From Caldicellulosiruptor danielii (GTDB taxonomy: Bacteria; Bacillota; Thermoanaerobacteria; Caldicellulosiruptorales; Caldicellulosiruptoraceae), in contig NZ_CP139957.1 of assembly GCF_034343125.1 (NCBI RefSeq), positions 186,001 through 250,000 on the forward strand: DNA of 64,000 nt, written 5' to 3'. The notes beneath the pieces are model-generated. The model saw only the letters and a program-made list of their open reading frames with translations, ran no database searches and had not been told where the DNA came from. This document shows positions 18,068-25,471 of this stretch, piece after piece. The position numbers were made by a program, and so were the translations under genes. The number at the start of each line of letters is the position of its first letter. Within the stretch, counting starts at the first letter, position 1.

Positions 18068-19161
18068 TTACCCCCTACTTTAATTTGTCTACCTTTCCAG
18101 TAAACACTTCCAATGAATTTTACTTGATAGAGTGAATATAAAAGCATAAGTAAAAAATATGCGGTAGGAATAAAGTAAAGTATAGGAAACAGAATGCCAA
18201 AATTGCCTATGTACGATTGAAGGTATAATATTTGAATAACATAAAGAATATAGCCTATTAAAAACTGTGTTGCTAAAGGATGGTGTATATACAGCAAAAT
18301 GGGTGTTAGAAACCCTGTTAAGACAAGCCCTGCAACCCATAGGGCAATTAAAATGACTGTTTTTGTATTTAAAAGCTGCATGCTTAAAGCTGCACTTTTT
18401 GCAATTCCTTCAAGCTGGCTTTTCATTCCATTTGGATACATTCTAAATGCTACAGCATCGTACCCTAAAAAATTTTCAACTCTTATACCATTTTCGCAAA
18501 AAAGCTTACCAAGGCTCAGATCGTCTGTTACTCTATCGCATATACGTTTGTGCCCGCCAACCTTTTCGTAATCTTTTCTAAAAACCGCTATGCATGAACC
18601 ATACATTCCTTTGCTGCTGCTCTTTCTTTCATATGGTGACATAAACGCAAATACACCAAGGATATTGACAATTAAACATAATTTTTCATAAAGCTGCTGT
18701 GTTGTATGATATGGTATAACTGAAATTGCACCATTTGTTGAAAAAAGCGTTTTTACAATTCTATCTATGCCATCCTTAGATAATCTCACATCAGCATCTA
18801 AGAATATCAGTATATCTCCTGTTGAGTTTAAATACCCATTCCAAAGAGCCCAATTTTTACCTGTCCAGCCTGAGGGCAGAGGTGGGTTTTTGATAAGCCT
18901 TGCACCAAAGTCCTTGGCAATTTGGCTGGTTTTGTCCTCAGAAAAATCGTCTACAACTATTATCTCATCTGGGATTATTGTTTGATTTAGAAGGCTTTTA
19001 AGAAGATAAGGCAAGTTTTTTTCTTCATTTCGAGCAGGGATTATTACAGAGATTTTTTGATTTAATTCACAAAAGTTGCCCTGAGTGCTTGTAAGAAAGA
19101 TTTTTGAGAAAAGGAGAAATCCTGAAACTATACCCAAAATGAAGATGGTAAAAAGTATCAT
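18064..19161 (-). CDS. Membrane-associated family 2 glycosyltransferase
   Basis: ATG 19161 follows AAGGAGCTG. The 365-residue protein has an N-terminal helix, a GT2 domain (VIIPARNEEKNLPYLLKSL, the DxD motif FLDADV, and the acceptor-side CDRVTDDLSLGK), and three or four C-terminal helices. The layout matches the CruC/CrtQ-like group that glycosylates lipids such as carotenoids. Coupled to the PlsY paralogue, it suggests a two-step lipid modification: a sugar added, then an acyl group or the reverse. Pathway and substrate are inference. Confidence 0.88.
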   Translation of the reverse strand: MILFTIFILGIVSGFLLFSKIFLTSTQGNFCELNQKISVIIPARNEEKNLPYLLKSLLNQTIIPDEIIVVDDFSEDKTSQIAKDFGARLIKNPPLPSGWTGKNWALWNGYLNSTGDILIFLDADVRLSKDGIDRIVKTLFSTNGAISVIPYHTTQQLYEKLCLIVNILGVFAFMSPYERKSSSKGMYGSCIAVFRKDYEKVGGHKRICDRVTDDLSLGKLFCENGIRVENFLGYDAVAFRMYPNGMKSQLEGIAKSAALSMQLLNTKTVILIALWVAGLVLTGFLTPILLYIHHPLATQFLIGYILYVIQILYLQSYIGNFGILFPILYFIPTAYFLLMLLYSLYQVKFIGSVYWKGRQIKVGGK

Positions 19162-19335
19162 AAAAAAATCAGCTCCTTTTTAAAAAGGCAGAATGTTTGC
19201 TAATCATATTTATTATATTATATATCATTTGTGTTATTGTTTAAATAAAATATATCGCAGGCGTTCTTTCTAACATTCTGAGTTCACAAAAAAGAAAAAA
19301 TTCTAAATAGTCGACTTCTAATATTTCAAAAAGTA

Positions 19336-19491
19336 TGTTATAATATTAACAAACAAAATATTTGATCCTGACTTAGAGGGCAAAATGGCCTGATAAGGAG
19401 GGGATGTAAAGATGAAGAAGAAGATATCCACCTCTTTTGGCTAAGGATGATGCTTTGGATACGTAAAAGGTCAGGAGAGGTGGATTTTTTA
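19336..19491 (+). promoter_or_regulatory. Transcription attenuator leader of the TM1266-hydG operon
   Basis: An extended -10 promoter (TGTTATAAT, 19336-19344) precedes a structured leader. A closing helix can form between TCCTGAC (19366-19372) and GTCAGGA (19470-19476). ATCCACCTCT (19426-19435) has two partners. Upstream, AAGGAGGGGAT (19395-19405) gives an antiterminator of 11 pairs with one bulge. Downstream, AGAGGTGGAT (19476-19485) gives a perfect 10-bp terminator followed by T6 and more Ts. The two are mutually exclusive. I do not recognise a known riboswitch class. The antiterminator also covers a ribosome site and small open frame. Confidence 0.75.
19412..19444 (+). CDS. Possible 10-residue leader peptide inside the attenuator
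   Basis: ATG 19412 sits eight bases after AAGGAGGGG and encodes MKKKISTSFG then TAA. Its codons 5-8 are the shared strand of the terminator and antiterminator, so a ribosome on this frame would directly decide which forms. This could be chance, since the purine-rich strand must exist for the antiterminator anyway; spacing and start codon are nevertheless ideal. Confidence 0.4.
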   Translation: MKKKISTSFG

Positions 19492-19520
19492 TTTTTACAT
19501 TAAAAGGGAATGATGCTTTT

Positions 19521-19766
19521 ATGGAAAGGAGAATTGGTGTTATTGGAATTGTTGTTGAAAACAGAAAAGAGGTGGCGGATAAGCTCAACAAAATTCTAAG
19601 CGAATATGGTGATATCATTGTTGGAAGAATGGGTATACCATATAAAGAAAGAGGGCTTTGTGTAATCTCACTCATAGTTGATGGGACAACTGATGAGATT
19701 GGTGCGCTGACAGGGAAGCTTGGTAGCTTGCCAGGTGTGAAGGTAAAGAGTGCTCTTACAAAATAA
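19521..19766 (+). CDS. TM1266-family iron-only hydrogenase system putative regulator
   Basis: The 81-residue protein starts at ATG 19521 (weak AAGGGA site about 13 bases away). It has the ferredoxin-like/ACT-like fold pattern of the TM1266 family: RRIGVIGIVVENR, then GRMGIPY, CVISLIVDG, and GALTGKLGSLPGVKVK. The family is encoded beside hydG in Thermotoga and clostridia and is presumed to sense a ligand or regulate; it lacks a helix-turn-helix. It lies 21 bases before the hydG start and downstream of the attenuator, so it may act on its own leader RNA (speculation). Confidence 0.9.
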   Translation: MERRIGVIGIVVENRKEVADKLNKILSEYGDIIVGRMGIPYKERGLCVISLIVDGTTDEIGALTGKLGSLPGVKVKSALTK

Positions 19767-19787
19767 AGATTGGAGTGTGATTTTGAG

Positions 19788-21221
19788 ATGTTTAGAAAAG
19801 ATGAGTGGGAAAGAGCTGAGTTTATAAATGATGAGATGGTATTTGAGATACTTGAAAAAGGGAAGCAAAACCAAGATAGAGCAGAAGATATAATTCAAAA
19901 AGCATTGAATCTAAACGGGCTTGAACCTGAGGAGGTTGCAACACTTCTTTATATAGATGATAAAGACCTTTTGGGAAAACTGTTCAAAGCTGCAAAGCAG
20001 GTAAAAGAGAGAATCTATGGCAAGAGAATTGTCCTTTTTGCCCCACTTTACATCAGCAACTTTTGCGTCAACAACTGCCGATACTGTGGCTATCACAGGT
20101 CAAACACTAAGATGAAAAGAAGAAAACTTACAATGGATGAGATACGAAAAGAAGTTGAGATAATAGAGTCTCTTGGGCACAAAAGAATTGCTCTTGAGCT
20201 TGGCGAAGACCCCAAAGAAGCTCCAATTGAATATGTTATAGATGCCATAAACACCATATATTCTGTCTACAAGGAAAAAGGCAATATAAGAAGAGTGAAT
20301 GTCAACATCGCTGCAACCACAATTGAAGAATATAGAATGCTAAAAGAAGCAAAAATTGGCACATATGTGCTTTTCCAAGAGACATATCATCGCCCAACCT
20401 ATGAATACATGCACCCCGAAGGTCCAAAATCAGATTACGACTGGCATACGATGGCAATGGACAGAGCAATGCAGGCAGGGATTGACGATGTTGGTTTAGG
20501 GGTTTTGTTTGGGCTTTATGACTACAAGTTTGAGGTAGTAGGATTGATTTTGCATGCGAAGCATTTAGAAGAGAGGTTTGGTGTGGGTCCGCATACAATC
20601 TCTGTTCCACGAATTCGTCCTGCAGAGGGTGTTGAGGTTACAAAAGAAAAATATCCTTATTTGGTATCTGATGACGAGTTTAAAAAGATTGTTGCTATAA
20701 TCCGCCTTGCAGTGCCCTATACTGGCATGATTTTATCAACAAGAGAAAGACCGGGTTTTAGAGAAGAAGTAATTGACCTTGGTATATCCCAGATTAGCGC
20801 CGGGTCTTGCACAGGTGTTGGTGGATATACACTTGAATATGAAGGAAAATCAACTGGAGACTTGGACGAAGACCTTGCACAGTTTGAGGTTGAGGACAAA
20901 AGAAGTCCTGATGAGGTCATAAGAACTCTTTGCGAGGCTGGTTATATCCCGAGCTATTGCACAGCTTGCTACAGAAGAGGAAGGACAGGGGATTTGTTTA
21001 TGCAATATGCAAAGACAGGCGATATTCAAGACTTTTGCACACCAAATGCACTTTTGACCTTTATGGAATACTTAGAAGACTACGGGTCCGAGAAAACTAA
21101 GGAAATTGGGAGAAAATTGATATATGAGAGTTTGAATCAAATAAAAGATGAAAAGATGAGAAAAGAAACAGAAAAAAGGCTTGAGATGATACGACAAGGT
21201 GACAGGGATTTGTATTTTTGA
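19788..21221 (+). CDS. hydG: [FeFe]-hydrogenase H-cluster radical SAM maturase HydG
   Basis: Start chosen at ATG 19788 (MFRKDEWERAEFI), twelve bases after GGAG. The 477-residue protein has the radical-SAM motif CVNNCRYC (CX3CX2C), the TIM-barrel core, and the HydG-specific C-terminal cluster site CTAC...C in SYCTACYRRGRTGD followed by FCTPNALLTF. HydG cleaves tyrosine to p-cresol plus CO and cyanide, and delivers an Fe(CO)2CN synthon to the hydrogenase H-cluster together with HydE and HydF, which are not in this window. It shows that the organism makes [FeFe] hydrogenase. Confidence 0.97.
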   Translation: MFRKDEWERAEFINDEMVFEILEKGKQNQDRAEDIIQKALNLNGLEPEEVATLLYIDDKDLLGKLFKAAKQVKERIYGKRIVLFAPLYISNFCVNNCRYCGYHRSNTKMKRRKLTMDEIRKEVEIIESLGHKRIALELGEDPKEAPIEYVIDAINTIYSVYKEKGNIRRVNVNIAATTIEEYRMLKEAKIGTYVLFQETYHRPTYEYMHPEGPKSDYDWHTMAMDRAMQAGIDDVGLGVLFGLYDYKFEVVGLILHAKHLEERFGVGPHTISVPRIRPAEGVEVTKEKYPYLVSDDEFKKIVAIIRLAVPYTGMILSTRERPGFREEVIDLGISQISAGSCTGVGGYTLEYEGKSTGDLDEDLAQFEVEDKRSPDEVIRTLCEAGYIPSYCTACYRRGRTGDLFMQYAKTGDIQDFCTPNALLTFMEYLEDYGSEKTKEIGRKLIYESLNQIKDEKMRKETEKRLEMIRQGDRDLYF

Positions 21222-21258
21222 GCATTATCAAAAACGAAAGACCAGTAAAAACGATAAT

Positions 21259-21289
21259 GGGGCTATTTTATCTTATAGCCCCGTTTTTG
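21259..21289 (+). terminator. hydG terminator that also encodes the end of the convergent CheY-like gene
   Basis: GGGGCTAT (21259-21266) and ATAGCCCC (21275-21282) form the stem, followed by GTTTTTGC. The convergent reading frame stops at 21268, so its last codons (GAIR) are read from the terminator stem. Confidence 0.85.
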
Positions 21290-21654
21290 CTATTTTGTTC
21301 ATCTTCAATTTGTTTTATTATATGCTCAATTGCAAGTTTTGAAAATGGCTTTCGTACAAACTCATATGCTCCACATTTCTTGGCTTCTTTTTCAATATCT
21401 GGTTGAGAAATTGCAGAGATTATAATAACTTTCACATCAGGGATAATGTTTTTTAGGATGCGAGTTGCAGTAAGACCATCCATATCAGGCATTGTGATAT
21501 CAAGTGTGACAATATCAGGTTTTAGGTCCTCAACATTTTCGATGAGCTGTGAAGCTGATGAAAATTCTGCAATAACCTGATGCCCCAGTGATGTGAATAT
21601 GTCTTTTAGAATTTGCCTTATAAATTGGGCATCATCTACAATACAAATCTTCAT
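21268..21654 (-). CDS. Single-domain response regulator (CheY-like)
   Basis: The 128-residue protein is one receiver domain with no output domain: acidic pair DD (residues 7-8), phospho-acceptor D52 in TLDITMPDMDG, Thr/Ser switch in IIISAI, and Lys in VRKPFS. The sequence resembles the CheY of Firmicutes and Thermotogae, which binds the flagellar motor or acts as a phosphate shuttle. It is monocistronic and not beside che genes, so the partner kinase is unknown. The start ATG follows AGGAG on the complement. Confidence 0.92.
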   Translation of the reverse strand: MKICIVDDAQFIRQILKDIFTSLGHQVIAEFSSASQLIENVEDLKPDIVTLDITMPDMDGLTATRILKNIIPDVKVIIISAISQPDIEKEAKKCGAYEFVRKPFSKLAIEHIIKQIEDEQNSKNGAIR

Positions 21655-21809
21655 AACAAATTCTCCTCTTTGACATTGTCAAATATTTTCAAGGACACTA
21701 TAATATATTATAATGCTTTTGCAGAAAAAAACAACACTGTTCATATAAAATTTTAGAGAAAAAATCAAGACAGTAAGTTAAAGAAATTTTAAAGCAAAGA
21801 GGTAGGACT

Positions 21810-22523
21810 ATGCTTAGAAAGGAAAATCTAAAGATAGGCAACTTTTCAATATATCAAGATACAGATTTTTTCCTATATGGAACTGATGCGGTGGTACTAA
21901 GTGATTTTATTGAAGTAAAGAAAAATGACATTGTGGTTGAGTTTGGGACAGGTAACTTGATAATTCCTATTCTACTTTGGGCAAAGAACAAAAAGTTCAA
22001 AAAGCTATATGCTTTAGAGATTCAAAAAGAGGTGTGTGAGCTTGCAGTTCTCAACAGGAACATCAACAACCTTCAGGACAAAATTGAGGTGATAAATGCG
22101 GATTTAAAGGATGCGCTAAAAATCTTTGGTTCAGAATTTGCAAATGTTGTGTTTACAAATCCTCCTTATAGAAAAGTGAACAGCGGTACAATCAATCCAA
22201 ATATCAAAAAAGCCATAGCTCGCCATGAGATTATGTGTACAATTGAAGATGTTGTAAAAAGTGCTATGCAGATTTTGAAATTTGGTGGAAGGTTTTATAT
22301 GGTCTACAGAAGTGACAGGCTCACTGATGCTCTTTACTATTTGAGACTTTACAAGTTAGAACCAAGCCTTATAAGATTTGTGCATCAAAATAAGGATAAA
22401 GAGTCTTCGCTTGTTTTGATTGAGGCAAAAAAGGGTAAACAGTGCACACTTAAAGTAGACAAACCGCTTTTTGTGGATGAGATGGAGTATTATGGTGAAC
22501 TTCAAAAAGAAGATGCGGAGTGA
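21810..22523 (+). CDS. TrmN6-like class I SAM-dependent methyltransferase
   Basis: The 237-residue protein begins with the N-terminal motif of the TrmN6/YfiC-YabB group (GNFSIYQDTDFFLYGTDAVVLSDF). It carries motif I (VVEFGTGNLIIPI) and the N6-adenine catalytic tetrad in FTNPPYRK. The E. coli enzyme methylates A37 of tRNA-Val; the Firmicute YabB function is less clear. It is followed after 6 bases by rsmI, as in many Firmicutes where yabB, yazA and rsmI (yraL) cluster. The RBS is AGAGGTAGG. Confidence 0.9.
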   Translation: MLRKENLKIGNFSIYQDTDFFLYGTDAVVLSDFIEVKKNDIVVEFGTGNLIIPILLWAKNKKFKKLYALEIQKEVCELAVLNRNINNLQDKIEVINADLKDALKIFGSEFANVVFTNPPYRKVNSGTINPNIKKAIARHEIMCTIEDVVKSAMQILKFGGRFYMVYRSDRLTDALYYLRLYKLEPSLIRFVHQNKDKESSLVLIEAKKGKQCTLKVDKPLFVDEMEYYGELQKEDAE

Positions 22524-22529
22524 ACAGTA

Positions 22530-23390
22530 GTGAGTGGAAAGCTTTTTATAGTGGGAACACCAATTGGGAACCTTGATGATATATCAAAAAGAGCATTAGA
22601 TACTCTAAATATGGTAGACTTTATAGCTTGCGAGGATACAAGAGTTACGATAAAGCTTTTGAACCACTTTGGAATTAAAAAAAGGCTTGTTTCTTATCAT
22701 GAGTTTAGTCCAAAAGAGAAAGAAGATAAAATAGTAGAAGAACTTAAAAACGGCAAAAAAATTGCCTTGGTTTCAGATGCGGGAATGCCACTTATATCAG
22801 ACCCTGGCTATGAACTTGTAAGAAGGTGTATAAAAGAAGGAATTGAAGTAACAGTAATTCCCGGGCCTTGTGCTTTTGTATGTGCTTTGGTAATATCGGG
22901 CCAGAATACTCAAAATTTTGTGTTTGAAGGTTTTTTACCAAAAAATAAGCGATCCAAAAAGGAAAAACTTGAAAGTCTTAAATTTGAAAAGAGGACAATG
23001 ATATTTTACGAGGCACCTCACAAGCTTTTGGATACACTTTCACAGATGGCAGCTGTTTTTGGTGAAGACAGAGAGATCAGCATAGTAAAAGAGATTACAA
23101 AAGTGCATGAAAGTGTGATGATCACGACCTTACGTGAGGCTATAGATTTTTTTGAAAAGACTTCCCCCAAAGGTGAATATGTCCTTGTTGTAAGGGGATT
23201 TGAAGAAAAGGCAAAAGAAAAGGATGAAAACTTTGACGTTGAATCTATTAAAAAGCGTTTAAAAGAAAAGATAGCTCAAGGATTTACTAAAAAAGAAGCT
23301 GTTAAAACTGTAGCTGAGGAGTTGAAGGTTGCCAAAAACATGATTTACAAAATTGCACTTGAAATTGAAGATTTTAGTAAAAAAGAATAA
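22530..23390 (+). CDS. rsmI: 16S rRNA (cytidine-1402-2'-O)-methyltransferase RsmI
   Basis: GTG 22530. The 286-residue protein is full length for the tetrapyrrole-methylase-fold enzyme: LFIVGTPIGNLDDIS at the start, ACEDTRVT, LVSDAGMPLISDPGYELV and VIPGPCAF, then a charged C-terminal extension. It methylates the ribose of C1402 in the 16S rRNA decoding site. Coupled to the preceding methyltransferase gene and followed by a strong terminator. Confidence 0.96.
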   Translation: MSGKLFIVGTPIGNLDDISKRALDTLNMVDFIACEDTRVTIKLLNHFGIKKRLVSYHEFSPKEKEDKIVEELKNGKKIALVSDAGMPLISDPGYELVRRCIKEGIEVTVIPGPCAFVCALVISGQNTQNFVFEGFLPKNKRSKKEKLESLKFEKRTMIFYEAPHKLLDTLSQMAAVFGEDREISIVKEITKVHESVMITTLREAIDFFEKTSPKGEYVLVVRGFEEKAKEKDENFDVESIKKRLKEKIAQGFTKKEAVKTVAEELKVAKNMIYKIALEIEDFSKKE

Positions 23391-23426
23391 AGGGTAGGGC
23401 TCTTTTTTAAAGAGCCCTACCCTTTC
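23391..23426. terminator. Strong intrinsic terminator
   Basis: AGGGTAGGGCTCTT and AAGAGCCCTACCCT form a 14-bp perfect stem right after the rsmI stop. The loop-side T-run and flanking TTTC make it usable for rsmI, and possibly for the convergent abrB gene. Confidence 0.85.
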
Positions 23427-23453
23427 ACTTAAAAATATTTTCCCGCTGTCAGA

Positions 23454-23696
23454 TTAGCTCTTTTTGAGTTCTTCCATGCAGTCTTTGCAGATGTTTTTGC
23501 CCTTGTAGTAGATGACATCCTTTGCATTTCCACAGAAGATGCAAGCTGGTTCATACTTTCTGAGAATTATCTTGTCGCCATCAACAAAGATTTCAAGAGC
23601 ATCCTTTTCAGCGATGTCAAGAGTTCTTCTGAGCTCGATAGGAAGAACTATTCTGCCAAGCTCGTCAACCTTTCTTACAACACCTGTTGATTTCAT
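23454..23696 (-). CDS. abrB: AbrB/SpoVT-family transcriptional regulator with zinc-finger-like tail
   Basis: ATG 23696 follows AAAGGAGG by about ten bases; the longer frame to a TTG is not needed. The N-terminal 45 residues are a canonical AbrB swapped-hairpin DNA-binding domain (GVVRKVDELGRIVLPIELRRTL). The C-terminus has two CxxC pairs (CIFCG, CKDC), a putative zinc ribbon. AbrB proteins are abundant transition-state regulators binding AT-rich DNA. Its promoter region shares a 15-base repeat with the DNA upstream of the mannan locus. Confidence 0.93.
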   Translation of the reverse strand: MKSTGVVRKVDELGRIVLPIELRRTLDIAEKDALEIFVDGDKIILRKYEPACIFCGNAKDVIYYKGKNICKDCMEELKKS

Positions 23697-23720
23697 TTCA
23701 AATCTTCCTCCTTTCAACAA

Positions 23721-23735
23721 ATTTCGACATTTTTC
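23721..23735. repeat. 15-base repeat copy 1 in the abrB leader
   Basis: ATTTCGACATTTTTC is identical to 23978-23992. It lies between the abrB promoter and its ribosome site, a typical autoregulatory position. Confidence 0.6.
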
Positions 23736-23745
23736 TTACACTGCT

Positions 23746-23774
23746 ATTATACCATCGTTGCAATTTTATGTCAA
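23746..23774 (-). promoter_or_regulatory. Consensus sigma-A promoter of abrB
   Basis: On the complement, TTGACA (23769-23774), a 17-base spacer and TATAAT (23746-23751), about 50 bases before the abrB start. Confidence 0.85.
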
Positions 23775-23977
23775 GAATTTTTTAAGACTTTTTACAATAT
23801 ATTGTGAACTATCAAACTATAACTTATACAGGTTTTATGTGTGGATATCAAGATTAGTCCTAAGTTTTCGCGTATTTAGAATTTTAAAAAGTGTATCTAT
23901 CTAATTAGTAGAATAAAATAATTGTAACAAAAAGAAAGAAAAAACTGTAAATATAGAATGGTAATCTTATTTCTTTT

Positions 23978-23992
23978 ATTTCGACATTTTTC
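23978..23992. repeat. 15-base repeat copy 2
   Basis: Exact copy of 23721-23735, immediately continued by a second TCGACA, so CGACA occurs twice at an 11-base interval here. Possible regulator site, perhaps AbrB. Confidence 0.55.
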
Positions 23993-24083
23993 GACAACTA
24001 TTGGCATATTGTATTTCAATCACACAGAGACTTGCCTATTATCTAAAAGCTCACAACTTTAAAGGTAAGATATTTATCAAAAT

Positions 24084-24102
24084 TTGCACAATAAATGTGC
24101 AA
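24084..24102. promoter_or_regulatory. Candidate operator: inverted repeat TTGCACA-N5-TGTGCAA
   Basis: Perfect 7-base arms (24084-24090 and 24096-24102). TGTGCAA recurs at 24130-24136 and TGTGCA at 24275-24280, all within 330 bases upstream of lacI. The binder is unknown. Confidence 0.45.
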
Positions 24103-24320
24103 GTAAAGTGACATAACATATTACAAAAATGTGCAATTTTTTATGATTGTATCTTTTCTAATTAGGGTATTTATTTTCTGCTATTAATAGTCTTGAAAGA
24201 TAGTACTTATAAGCCTCAAAAAGATTTAAATAGAGATAGTAATTCAAAAGATGTTTATATAGAACTTTAAAAAGATGTGCATATATCGACAACAAATTAA
24301 TTAAAATAATGCAAAAAATA

Positions 24321-24349
24321 TTGACAAATTGTATTTGCTATTATAAAAT
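24321..24349 (+). promoter_or_regulatory. Probable promoter of lacI and the mannan operon
   Basis: TTGACA (24321-24326), 17 bases, then TAAAAT (24344-24349); an overlapping TATAAA at 24342 gives a 15-base alternative. The same TTGACA-17-TAAAAT form recurs at 41402 and 43206. Confidence 0.7.
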
Positions 24350-24403
24350 TTAAATAAGCGAGTTGGCAAAAGATAATGAATTTTAACAGTAGGGGAAATA
24401 GGA

Positions 24404-25423
24404 ATGAAAAGAGTAACAATTAGCGATATTGCAAGAAGTCTCAACCTTTCAAGAAACACTGTATCCAAGGTCCTGAACAATAGCGCTACTGTTGCTGAAG
24501 AGACAGCCATAAAAGTTATAAAAAAAGCTATTGAATTAGGATATCCCAAACTCAAGCCAGAGCTAATTGAAAAGGTCAGATCTTCAAGGGAAAATAAAAA
24601 AGTTGCAATTTTAGTAAAAGCTGCTCTTTCTGAGTTTTGGATTGATATCATCAATGGTATCTCCAATGAGCTTGGAAAGTATGGATATAGTCTATTTTAC
24701 AATTACATAAGTGATGAAGATGAAAAAAATTTAATAGTTCCACTTAACATAACAAATCATGAGGTTGATGGTTTGATTGTATTGAGTGTTTTTGAAAAAG
24801 AGTATATGGAAAAGATAAAAGAGTATAAACTTCCAACTGTCTATTATGATGCACCACTTTATGCTGATTTGGAAGAGTTGCAAGGAGATGTTATTTTTAC
24901 TGAATGTGAAGACGGTGTCTACAAGCTTACAAAACTTTTGATTGAAAAAGGCTACAGCCCAATAGGTTTTATTGGTGATATAACTTATTGTAAATCAATA
25001 TACGAAAGATGGCTTGGGTTTGAAAAGGCTTTGAAAGAAAGTGGTTTGGATGTACAAAAGGAATATTGTATAACAGAACATGTGCCTTTCAGGTACTACG
25101 TTCAGGAAGAGGTTGATATGGGCTTGAAGAAAATGAAAAGACTCCCCCGTGCCTTTGTATGTGCGAATGATGACATTGCCATTTTTGCTATGAGATACTT
25201 AAAAGAAAAGGGGTACAAAATACCCCAAGATATAGCTATTGTAGGTTTTGATAATTTAAAAAGGTCAGTCCTTGTTGACCCGCCACTTACAACTGTCAAT
25301 ATAGATAAAGAAATTCTTGGAAGAAGGCTTGCGCAAGCCATTGTAAGAAGGATTGAGAACAATATTCCCATTTTCGAAACAGTAAGGTTATCAACACAAA
25401 TTATAATAAGAAGCTCATGCTAA
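24404..25423 (+). CDS. LacI-family transcriptional regulator of the mannan locus
   Basis: ATG 24404. The 339-residue protein has a LacI helix-turn-helix (VTISDIARSLNLSRNTVSKVLN) and a periplasmic-binding-protein-like effector domain ending with VGFDNLKRSVLVDPPLTTVNID. The hinge region is AT-typical, but the usual YxPN motif reads YPKLKP. It heads a run of same-strand genes for carbohydrate uptake and mannan cleavage, 48 bases before the first binding-protein gene, so it is likely the local regulator sensing an imported oligosaccharide. I found no perfect LacI palindrome next to it. Confidence 0.92.
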   Translation: MKRVTISDIARSLNLSRNTVSKVLNNSATVAEETAIKVIKKAIELGYPKLKPELIEKVRSSRENKKVAILVKAALSEFWIDIINGISNELGKYGYSLFYNYISDEDEKNLIVPLNITNHEVDGLIVLSVFEKEYMEKIKEYKLPTVYYDAPLYADLEELQGDVIFTECEDGVYKLTKLLIEKGYSPIGFIGDITYCKSIYERWLGFEKALKESGLDVQKEYCITEHVPFRYYVQEEVDMGLKKMKRLPRAFVCANDDIAIFAMRYLKEKGYKIPQDIAIVGFDNLKRSVLVDPPLTTVNIDKEILGRRLAQAIVRRIENNIPIFETVRLSTQIIIRSSC

Positions 25424-25471
25424 GATCAACGTCAATAATGACCAAAACAGAAGTAGAAAGAGGTGTGAAAA

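Larger units (their letters stand above)
23775..24320. other. Long AT-rich intergenic region upstream of the mannan locus
   Basis: No coding frame is convincing. The region contains copy 2 of the 15-base repeat, a further TCGACAA next to it, a TTGCACA/TGTGCAA inverted repeat, and more TGTGCA half-sites at 24130 and 24275. It looks like a dense regulatory region for the divergently oriented lacI and mannan operon. Confidence 0.5.

Noticed and set aside
19366-19490. T-box or SAM/TPP/c-di-GMP riboswitch for the hydG leader
   Set aside because: No T-box AGGGTGG-ACCGCG element and no conserved cores of the other classes could be found; kept as unclassified.
24321-24349. CRISPR-like or tandem repeats in the long intergenic region before lacI
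   Set aside because: The repeated elements are short, irregularly spaced and few; they fit regulator sites rather than an array.
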